NCBI GenBank assembly: GCA_016302215.1
Contig: JAEDNZ010000120.1
Location: forward strand, 1-5,607
Direction of reading: 5' to 3'
DNA: 5,607 bases
Source: Muribaculaceae bacterium
Lineage (GTDB): Bacteria; Bacteroidota; Bacteroidia; Bacteroidales; Muribaculaceae
The position numbers were made by a program, and so were the translations under genes. Numbering within the stretch: the first letter of the stretch is position 1; every line of letters begins with the position of its first letter. The notes beneath the pieces were generated by a model. The model worked only from the letters and a program-made list of their open reading frames with translations, did no database searches and was not told the DNA's origin. This document shows, piece after piece, positions 1 to 5,607 of the stretch.

Positions 1-51
1 GGGTGAAATATTTTTTAACATAAAAAGCGTCGGTTATTGATTTCTTTGTAG

Positions 52-59
52 TAAATTTG
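52..59 (+). promoter_or_regulatory. Probable promoter -7 element for the first S8 peptidase gene
   Basis: TAAATTTG matches the Bacteroidetes primary-sigma -7 consensus TAnnTTTG exactly and lies in an AT-rich stretch (1-59) ahead of the first gene. No good TTG-type -33 element is found about 20 bases upstream. An alternative is TTTCTTTG at 41-48, one mismatch from consensus, with TTAACA at 15-20 as a weak -33 at 20-base spacing. Transcription would start near 65-67, giving a leader of about 115 nt. The assignment rests on motif match only. Confidence 0.6.
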
Positions 60-179
60 CCATCGAAAGGGGCGTAAGCCTTTCAGCGCGCTATTTTGCG
101 GGGGGATACGCCTTGCTCATGTGATAATAACAGCCATTATACATACACCCACGTAAGTAATATCCTATTCTTCAAAAAT
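60..179 (+). promoter_or_regulatory. Structured 5' leader of the first S8 peptidase gene
   Basis: This untranslated stretch can fold in two competing ways. Hairpin A (65-84) pairs GAAA with TTTC and GGC with GCC around a GTAA loop of the GNRA type, with two bulged G. Hairpin B pairs 69-76 (GGGGCGTA) with 107-114 (TACGCCTT), eight pairs including two G-U, and consumes the left half of A. AGCGCGCT at 85-92 is a palindrome, and 100-105 is a run of six G. The end near the start codon is AT-rich and has no Shine-Dalgarno, as is usual in Bacteroidetes. I do not recognise a known riboswitch. Hairpin A would sit at or next to the predicted 5' end of the mRNA, where it could stabilise the transcript. 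Confidence 0.35.
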
Positions 180-2477
180 ATGCGAAAGATATATCTCACA
201 CTGACGCTTGCAGCGCTTTCCACGCTTGGCGCTGCCGGTCAATCGAAGTTTAATACGGCCGGTCAATTGTATATTGACCGGTATCAGTTAGTACGCGACA
301 ACCCCACAGCTAAGGTGCTGCCTATCAAGGGTATGCCCTTTGACCTGAGCAGCGCGTCACGCGGCGAGGCTACGGCTACGGCGCTGATGACGGTGCGGCC
401 GGGCGCTGACATCGACAAGCTCACGGCCGACCTGGAGCTGCACTACCGGGTGGGCGACGTGATTGCGGTGAGCGGCACTATCGAGGACTTGGTGGCAGCG
501 TCAAACACGGATATGGTGGTGTCGGCATCGTTCTCTACCGAGCTGCGCCCGATGATGGATCTTGCGCGCGCCGCCGTCAATGCTGACGCGGTGCAAAATG
601 GCGAGGGCCTCTCAAAGGCATATAAGGGCAAGGGCATCATCGCCGGCATCTATGACAACGGTATGGACCCCAACCACGTAAACTTCTTCAAGGATAATGG
701 GGCCGGCGCTACACGCATCGAGCGCCTATTCCACTTCACCGGCTCTAACGGCAACTACACTCCCTATACCTCAGAGACCGTCAGCGGCTTCACCACCGAC
801 AATAAGGCCGACACTCACGGCACCCACACTATGGGCATCATGGCCGGTTCGTACAACAACCGCGGCGAGGGCAAGGTGTCAGTCTTTGACCCGACCACCG
901 GCTCTTACTCTGTGTCGTCGCGCAAGTATTGCCCCTATTATGGCATCGCCACTGAGGCCGACATTGTGGCCGGCTGTGGCTCACTCGCTACTGCCAATAT
1001 CCTCGGCGGCGTGAAGGCCGTGGTGGAATATGCCAAGGCACAAGGCCGCCCCGCCGTGGTCAACCTGTCGCTGGGCCACACCGTAGGCCCGCACGATGGC
1101 ACCTCTGACTATGAGCGCGCCATCAACGAGCTGGGCAAAGATGCTATCATCTGCGTCGCCTCAGGCAACGATGGCGACCAGCCTATCTCGATGTCGCGCA
1201 CGCTGACCAGCGGCAACACCGGCTTTGGCACCTTCATCACCCAAGCCACCAAGGGCGTTGCCGCCTCGGGCCTCATGGATATCTGGGGCAGCGACAACCA
1301 GCTCTTCACGGTGACATTCCAGATTTACAACATCTCGACCAAGACCGTGCTCTATGAGAGCACCATCCGCGCCACCGGCACGCAGACATTCTCAACTACC
1401 GGCTACAGCGGCACTCACGACACCAATATCGACAAGGCTCTGTCAAACTCTATCATACAGATAGCGATGTCGCAGAACAGCGTCAACAACCGCTACAACT
1501 GCGCCATCAACTACTCTATCAACAACAACGCGAGCACTAACTCTAACGGCAACCTGGCCGTGGGTATCTACATCAACGGCAAGGCCGGCCAGCGCATTGA
1601 CCTCGTCAACGATTGCGATGACGGCCAAGGCTCACTCACGGCGCTGATGCAGTCAAAGGGCATCACCAACTACTATGACGGCGACACCAGCAACACCATC
1701 AACGACCTGGCGTGCATCAAGAACTGTGTGGTAGTGGGCGCCTTCAACACCCGCGGCAACTGGACCACCGTGGCCGGCTTCAGCTACGGCTACTACAACC
1801 AGCAGGGTCAGATAGTATATCCCGCCGGCCCCATCACTGACTTCACCTCTTACGGCACCCTCATCGACGGCCGCTCGCTGCCCCACATCTGTGCTCCCGG
1901 CTGCGGCGTGGTATCGTCATACTCGAAATACTACTGCGAGACAGAGGGCATCACCGCCTCAAACAGCTACAATATGCTTGCCGACGTCACCGTCAACGGC
2001 CGCAGCTCAACATGGGCAGCCGAGCAAGGCACGTCAATGGCCTGCCCCGTGGTGGCCGGCGGTGTAGCTCTGATGCTTGAGGCCAATCCGTCGCTCACCG
2101 TAGATCAGGTGCGCAACTATATCGTGGCCAACGCCATGACCGACACCTACACCGAGCAAGCCGATCCCGTGCAGCGCGGCGCCGGTAAGTTCAACCTCCT
2201 GGGCTGCATGAAGTCAGTGGAGAAAGGCGCTGTAAGCGACATCGCCACCGAGGGCGGCGACCAGCTGGTAGTGACCGCCGCAGGCCACAACGTATGGGAC
2301 GTATTCGCCCCCGGCGCAGCAACGACCACCGTGCGTCTCTACACCATCTCCGGTCAGCTGGTCAAGAGCGTCAGCGCCGACGACAATAGCGTGACACTCT
2401 CAGCCGAAGACCTCGCCGCCGGAGTATATATCATCAACGTCAACGGCACCCTCAGCGAGCGTATCCTCGTGAAGTAA
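180..2477 (+). CDS. Secreted subtilisin-like (S8) serine peptidase with C-terminal sorting-type domain
   Basis: This 765-residue protein is predicted to be an exported endopeptidase. Residues 1-20 form a signal peptide (MRKIYLTLTL, then an AAG-Q cleavage-like site). Residues about 64-130 look like a beta-alpha-beta prodomain. The S8 catalytic set is complete: Asp159 (YDNGMD), His213 (DTHGTHTMG), oxyanion Asn330 (ASGND) and Ser619 (GTSMACP). Some 288 residues separate Asn330 from Ser619, against about 65 in classical subtilisins. The excess, about 341-515, starts MDIWGSDNQLFTV and looks like a beta-sandwich; 434-457 is Asn-rich. Residues about 686-765 resemble a Por/type IX sorting domain (LYTISGQLVKS, then LAAGVYIINVNG, ending ERILVK). 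ATG at 180 is chosen because it opens directly on the signal peptide; a TTG at 96 in the same frame adds 28 residues that do not look like one. The Ser motif has Val where His is usual (CPVVAG). The substrate is unknown. Confidence 0.93.
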   Translation: MRKIYLTLTLAALSTLGAAGQSKFNTAGQLYIDRYQLVRDNPTAKVLPIKGMPFDLSSASRGEATATALMTVRPGADIDKLTADLELHYRVGDVIAVSGTIEDLVAASNTDMVVSASFSTELRPMMDLARAAVNADAVQNGEGLSKAYKGKGIIAGIYDNGMDPNHVNFFKDNGAGATRIERLFHFTGSNGNYTPYTSETVSGFTTDNKADTHGTHTMGIMAGSYNNRGEGKVSVFDPTTGSYSVSSRKYCPYYGIATEADIVAGCGSLATANILGGVKAVVEYAKAQGRPAVVNLSLGHTVGPHDGTSDYERAINELGKDAIICVASGNDGDQPISMSRTLTSGNTGFGTFITQATKGVAASGLMDIWGSDNQLFTVTFQIYNISTKTVLYESTIRATGTQTFSTTGYSGTHDTNIDKALSNSIIQIAMSQNSVNNRYNCAINYSINNNASTNSNGNLAVGIYINGKAGQRIDLVNDCDDGQGSLTALMQSKGITNYYDGDTSNTINDLACIKNCVVVGAFNTRGNWTTVAGFSYGYYNQQGQIVYPAGPITDFTSYGTLIDGRSLPHICAPGCGVVSSYSKYYCETEGITASNSYNMLADVTVNGRSSTWAAEQGTSMACPVVAGGVALMLEANPSLTVDQVRNYIVANAMTDTYTEQADPVQRGAGKFNLLGCMKSVEKGAVSDIATEGGDQLVVTAAGHNVWDVFAPGAATTTVRLYTISGQLVKSVSADDNSVTLSAEDLAAGVYIINVNGTLSERILVK
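234..282 (+). repeat. Three copies of CCGGTCAAT, two direct and one inverted, in the early coding region
   Basis: GCCGGTCAAT occurs at 234-243 and again at 258-267, and its complement ATTGACCGG lies at 273-281. The second and third copies form a perfect 9-bp stem (259-267 with 273-281) around the 5-base loop TGTAT. The first copy could pair with the third instead. The repeat lies just after the signal-peptide region and produces a repeated Ala-Gly-Gln in the protein. It may be an mRNA structure affecting translation, a protein-binding site, or chance. Confidence 0.6.
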
Positions 2478-2532
2478 CACCCCACATCATTACCGATATT
2501 ATGCGCAGCAACGGCTGCCATTAACCATCACA

Positions 2533-2574
2533 TCAAGGAGGCGGCAACCGACACTATGGTCGCCGCCTCCTTGA
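2533..2574 (+). terminator. Strong stem-loop after the first peptidase gene, probable terminator or mRNA 3' end
   Basis: TCAAGGAGGCGGC (2533-2545) pairs perfectly with GCCGCCTCCTTGA (2562-2574), giving a 13-bp GC-rich stem. The 16-base loop can add three pairs, ACC (2547-2549) with GGT (2558-2560). It starts 55 bases after the stop codon. The following bases, CTTTCAAAG, are only weakly T-rich, so this is not a textbook intrinsic terminator. It may end or protect the transcript of the first peptidase, or allow partial read-through to the second. Confidence 0.7.
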
Positions 2575-2585
2575 CTTTCAAAGCC

Positions 2586-2595
2586 TTGACGTCAA
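2586..2595. promoter_or_regulatory. Perfect 10-bp palindrome, possible operator
   Basis: TTGACGTCAA is a perfect palindrome in the gap between the two peptidase genes, 100 bases before the second start codon. Such a site could bind a dimeric regulator, but no regulator gene is present in the window and no TAnnTTTG promoter element was found between 2478 and 2695. The functional reading is weak. Confidence 0.2.
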
Positions 2596-2664
2596 AAAGC
2601 ATCGTCGCCGCGCATACATCATAGATAGGCACCACGGCTAATAGCACAGCCGACGCCATCGTCA

Positions 2665-2672
2665 CCCCCCCC
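2665..2672 (+). repeat. Run of eight C upstream of the second peptidase start
   Basis: A mononucleotide tract of eight C begins 31 bases before the ATG at 2696. It lies outside the coding sequence. The surrounding bases are C- and A-rich, with no Shine-Dalgarno. A tract this long can slip during replication, but any effect on expression is speculative. Confidence 0.7.
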
Positions 2673-2695
2673 AACCCATAATCACCAACCACACT

Positions 2696-4696
2696 ATGCT
2701 CCGCAAGATAATAGCCTTGAGCACCATCATAACCGCAAGCGCCGCTGCCGGCGCCGCCGTGCTGGACCCCGCAGCGGTGTGCGCCATGCACCACCGCGCC
2801 GCCGCAGCCTCGCCACAGCCCTACTCCACCCCGAGCTACATACCCATGATTATCGACATCAGCGACGAGAGCGCCATCGATGAACTCACCGCCCTGGGCT
2901 GCATCATATACCATCGCCGCGACAACCTGCTGCTCACGAGCGTGCCCTACGACGCCCTCAGCCAACTACAGGAAACAGCCGGCAGCATCACCCGCGCCGA
3001 GATGGGACGCACGGCCTGCGCCGCTATGGATATGGCGCGCCCGGCCACCGCTGTCGAGGCTATGTATCAAACCGCCGAGGCGGCAGGCATAGCAGCCGAC
3101 GGCTCGGGAGTGATAGTGGGCCTGAGCGATATGGGCTTTGACCCGCACTTCATCGAATTTGGCGACCGCGTAAAGCAGGTGTCGCACTACAAGGCCGAAG
3201 AAGGGCAGTGCACGATAGTCAGCGGCGCCGACCTTGACAGCTGGGTCACCGACAACAGCAATGAGCGCCACGCCACACACGTCTGCGGCATCATGGCCGG
3301 CGCAGCCGGTTACAGCCCCTACTACGGCATCGCCGGCGGCGCCGACATCATCGCCACCACGAGCGAGCTCACCGAGGTGGGCATCCTCGCCGGCGTCGAA
3401 GACATCATCGCCTACGCCAAGACGGCAGGAAAGCCCGCCGTGGTCAACCTCTCGCTCGCCGACTATATTGGGCCACACGACGGCAGCGACCTCTTCTGCC
3501 AATACCTCGACAAGTGTGCCGACGACGCTATGATAGTCCTCGCCGCCGGCAACAACGGCTCCCGACAGATATCGCTGCGCCACAGCGCCGATGAGGCCAC
3601 GCCCTCTGTCACCGTATCGATAGAAAACAATGCCTGGGACGCCTTCACCATCGATGGTTACCTCGACATCTGGAGCGCCGACAGCACCCCCGTGGAGGTG
3701 CAGCTGCTCATCTACGACACTGTGGATAAGAAATATGTGTATAGCTCGCAATGGTTCGGCTCCGAGCCCGGCACCTCGATGACCATCGATGCCGACGACA
3801 GCGACTTTGCCCAATATCTGCGCGGCTCCGTGGTTGCCGCATCGGCGCTATCGCCCTATAACGACCGCCACAACATAATGATGCAGATATCCACCAAATG
3901 CCCCGTCACCAATCCCGACAGCTACACCGGGCGATACCTCGTAGGCGTCACCGCGCGCACGGCTCCGGGCAACGATATATACCTCTACACCGATGGTCAA
4001 TACACCTGGCTGCGCAACCCGGGCATCGCCGGCGTGACTGCCGGCAACAGCAGTCACAGCATCAGCAATATGGCGTGCTCACACCGCACCATCTCGGTGG
4101 GCAACTACGGCACACGCAACTCGGCACCCATCGCCATGGGCGGCACGCAGACGTGGACCAATGTGGTCAACGAGCCTCTGCCGTCGTCGTCACACGGCAC
4201 AATCATCGACGGGCGCTCGCTGCCCCACATCTGCGCGCCGGGCGCTTACATCGTGGCTCCGCTGAGCGGCCCTTATGCCACCTACAGCACTGCCGCCACC
4301 GTGACGGCTAACCACAAAGTCACCGTAGGCGACAACACCTACTACTGGACCTCAATGGCCGGCACCTCGATGGCCGCGCCTCACGTGGCCGGCATCGCCG
4401 CGTGCTGGCTGAGCATAGACCCCACGCTCACGCCCGAGCAGATACGCGACATAGCCACCGCTACAGCCACACCACCGACCACCGCCGACAGCCGCTGGGG
4501 CGCCGGACTCATCAACGCCCTCGCCGGAGCCGAGAGCCTGCTGCCCTCGTCAGTATCCGATGTCAGCATCTCGGACACGCCGTCGGCTACCACATACTAC
4601 GACCTGCATGGCAATCAGCGCCCTGCTGAAAGCCTCTCTCGCGGCATATATATAGCGCGCAATGGCAATATGACCAAGAAAATAGTGGTGAGGTGA
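2696..4696 (+). CDS. Second secreted subtilisin-like (S8) serine peptidase, paralog of the upstream gene
   Basis: This 666-residue protein is a diverged copy of the upstream peptidase. Residues 1-21 are a signal peptide (MLRKIIALSTIITASAAAGA). Residues about 47-110 form a prodomain-like unit. The catalytic set is intact: Asp145 (SDMGFD), His192 (RHATHVCG), Asn286 (AAGNNG) and Ser558 (AGTSMAAPHVAG). A beta-rich insertion, about 297-465 (YLDIWSADSTPVEV), lies between Asn and Ser. IDGRSLPHICAPG (504-516) is identical to 562-574 of the upstream protein, and PYYGIA, PAVVNLSL and GPHDG are also shared. The tail is short: about 46 residues ending YYDLHGNQRP, RGIYIARNG and KKIVVR, resembling only the last part of a Por/type IX sorting domain. 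The His motif is unusual, with Ala for Gly and Cys for Ala. No promoter was found in the 218-nt gap, so it may depend on read-through from the first gene. The ATG is supported by the signal peptide that follows. The substrate is unknown. Confidence 0.93.
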   Translation: MLRKIIALSTIITASAAAGAAVLDPAAVCAMHHRAAAASPQPYSTPSYIPMIIDISDESAIDELTALGCIIYHRRDNLLLTSVPYDALSQLQETAGSITRAEMGRTACAAMDMARPATAVEAMYQTAEAAGIAADGSGVIVGLSDMGFDPHFIEFGDRVKQVSHYKAEEGQCTIVSGADLDSWVTDNSNERHATHVCGIMAGAAGYSPYYGIAGGADIIATTSELTEVGILAGVEDIIAYAKTAGKPAVVNLSLADYIGPHDGSDLFCQYLDKCADDAMIVLAAGNNGSRQISLRHSADEATPSVTVSIENNAWDAFTIDGYLDIWSADSTPVEVQLLIYDTVDKKYVYSSQWFGSEPGTSMTIDADDSDFAQYLRGSVVAASALSPYNDRHNIMMQISTKCPVTNPDSYTGRYLVGVTARTAPGNDIYLYTDGQYTWLRNPGIAGVTAGNSSHSISNMACSHRTISVGNYGTRNSAPIAMGGTQTWTNVVNEPLPSSSHGTIIDGRSLPHICAPGAYIVAPLSGPYATYSTAATVTANHKVTVGDNTYYWTSMAGTSMAAPHVAGIAACWLSIDPTLTPEQIRDIATATATPPTTADSRWGAGLINALAGAESLLPSSVSDVSISDTPSATTYYDLHGNQRPAESLSRGIYIARNGNMTKKIVVR

Positions 4697-4725
4697 CTAT
4701 TTCTCAACAAATTTTATTACCTTTG
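4694..4725 (+). promoter_or_regulatory. Probable cdsA promoter
   Basis: TACCTTTG (4718-4725) matches the Bacteroidetes -7 consensus TAnnTTTG exactly. TGAC at 4694-4697, which includes the TGA stop codon of the upstream peptidase, lies 20 bases before it and is a partial match to the -33 element (TTG-type). Transcription would begin near 4731-4733, leaving a leader of only about 18 nt before the ATG at 4750. The gap has no strong hairpin, so read-through from the peptidase gene is also possible. Confidence 0.6.
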
Positions 4726-4749
4726 TGTGATTTATAACAATCTACACGC

Positions 4750-5607
4750 ATGAACAAGTTACTCAAACGCTCAGCCTCAGGCCTGGTATATGTCGGCGTC
4801 ATCGTCGGCGCCATCTTTGCCGGCAACCTGTGGTTTGCGCTGCTATGCATGGTCTTTGCCGCGATAGGCATACATGAATTTCAGAATGCCACCACTGACA
4901 GCTCGGAGAAGGCCACCACGCTGGGTCGCATCATCAATGCCGGAGACATTGTCATCGTGCTGCTGGCACTGTCGCTGAGCTACTCATGGACTGATATTCG
5001 GATACCCGGCGTCATGATTGACATCTGCGGCATAGCGCTGATAGTGCTGTTGCTGGCCAAGCCCATAGTCACGCTCTATGACAAGCGGGCCACGGCGCTG
5101 CGACATTTAGCATACTCGGTGCTGTCGCTGATATATATCTTGGTGCCGCTGCTGTCGCTGCATAAGCTGTATCAGCAGTATGCCGCGCCCTGCTCTGCTG
5201 AATGTCCCGGCGAAAGCATAGGCGCATATCTGGTGCTGACGCTCTTCATACTGATATGGCTCAATGACACCGGCGCCTACTGCGTGGGTAGCCTCATAGG
5301 CAAGCGCCGCCTGTTTGAGCGGCTGTCGCCCAAGAAATCGTGGGAAGGCTTTTTCGGCGGCCTTGTCTTCAGCAGCCTGGGCTCGTGGCTCTGCTTCAGC
5401 TATCTGGGCACCTTGCCACAGATGGAGCTCGGCGCCATCGGTAGCATCGCCATAGGCGCCGCCATCGCCATCGCCGCCACGTGGGGCGACCTCTTTGAGT
5501 CGCTCATCAAACGCACCGCCGGCATCAAAGACTCCGGCACTCTGATACCCGGCCACGGCGGCGTGCTTGACCGCATCGACTCGCTGCTCATCGCAGCCCC
5601 CTGGATG
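4750..5607 (+). CDS. cdsA: Phosphatidate cytidylyltransferase (CDP-diglyceride synthase), 3' end beyond the window
   Basis: CdsA makes CDP-diacylglycerol from phosphatidic acid and CTP in the inner membrane, the branch point for phospholipid synthesis. The reading frame is open for 286 codons to the right edge with no stop. The family signature is complete near the C-terminus: SLIKR (251-255), KDSG (260-263), PGHGGVLDRID (267-277). Also visible are WLNDTGAY (170-177), SPKKSWEG (193-200) and GDLFES (246-251), all typical of the family. About seven or eight hydrophobic segments are spread along the chain, at roughly 11-44, 63-79, 88-106, 117-137, 157-175, 201-221 and 227-245. Bacterial CdsA proteins are usually about 270-300 residues, so only a few residues are probably missing. 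The ATG start gives MNKLLKRSASGLVYVG, a typical N-terminus for this family. The gene seems independent of the peptidases in function and has its own promoter match. It is a housekeeping gene that anchors the locus. Confidence 0.97.
   Translation, partial: MNKLLKRSASGLVYVGVIVGAIFAGNLWFALLCMVFAAIGIHEFQNATTDSSEKATTLGRIINAGDIVIVLLALSLSYSWTDIRIPGVMIDICGIALIVLLLAKPIVTLYDKRATALRHLAYSVLSLIYILVPLLSLHKLYQQYAAPCSAECPGESIGAYLVLTLFILIWLNDTGAYCVGSLIGKRRLFERLSPKKSWEGFFGGLVFSSLGSWLCFSYLGTLPQMELGAIGSIAIGAAIAIAATWGDLFESLIKRTAGIKDSGTLIPGHGGVLDRIDSLLIAAPWM

Noticed and set aside
11..16. Run of six T at the left edge as the terminator of an upstream gene
   Set aside because: Too little sequence precedes it to show a stem, and the stretch is equally well explained as AT-rich promoter DNA.
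96..179. In-frame TTG start that would extend the first peptidase by 28 residues
   Set aside because: The added residues are polar and Cys/His-containing, unlike a signal peptide. The ATG at 180 opens directly on a clear signal peptide, and the region fits better as a structured leader.
1479..1550. Asn-rich stretch in the first peptidase as a possible repeat or slippage region
   Set aside because: The codons are mixed and no unit repeats at the DNA level. It looks like ordinary loop composition within the beta-rich insertion.
2528..2965. Open frame (145 codons) on the - strand covering the gap and the start of the second peptidase
   Set aside because: It overlaps the signal-peptide and prodomain region of the second peptidase and runs through the perfect stem-loop. 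It has low-complexity composition and no promoter or family resemblance.
2966..3814. Long open frame (282 codons) on the - strand opposite the second peptidase
   Set aside because: It is antisense to an unmistakable S8 peptidase with all catalytic residues. Its Val/Gly/Ala-rich translation is what GC-rich codons give on the opposite strand, and it shows no recognisable domain.
5107..5556. Open frame (149 codons) on the - strand opposite cdsA
   Set aside because: It is antisense to the signature region of CdsA. Conservation of that region explains the lack of stops, and the translation resembles no family I know.

Overview
This window looks like chromosomal DNA from a gut-type Bacteroidales bacterium, possibly Muribaculaceae. 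The pointers are promoter -7 elements of the Bacteroidetes form TAnnTTTG, no Shine-Dalgarno sequence ahead of any start, and secreted proteases ending in tails that resemble type IX secretion (Por) sorting signals. The coding DNA is GC-rich, while the promoter regions are AT-rich. The family-level assignment is inference.

Layout, all genes on the + strand: (1) 1-179, a promoter region and a leader of about 115 nt with two competing hairpins; (2) 180-2477, a 765-residue secreted S8 (subtilisin-like) serine peptidase; (3) 2478-2695, a 218-nt gap with a perfect 13-bp stem-loop, a 10-bp palindrome and a run of eight C; (4) 2696-4696, a second, diverged 666-residue S8 peptidase; (5) 4697-4749, a short AT-rich gap with a good promoter match; (6) 4750-5607, cdsA (phosphatidate cytidylyltransferase), which runs off the right edge still open.

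The two peptidases are paralogs. Both have a signal peptide, a small prodomain, a complete Asp-His-Asn-Ser set, a long beta-rich insertion between the oxyanion Asn and the catalytic Ser, and a shared 13-residue segment before the Ser. They probably act outside the cytoplasm on protein or peptide substrates, and one may process or complement the other; the sequence does not identify a substrate. CdsA is an unrelated housekeeping membrane enzyme of phospholipid synthesis that seems to have its own promoter. I see no CRISPR array, transposon, tRNA or rRNA. No clearly new system is evident. The points most worth attention are the paired peptidases with their shared insertion, their unequal C-terminal tails, and the repeat and hairpin structures at the start of the first gene.
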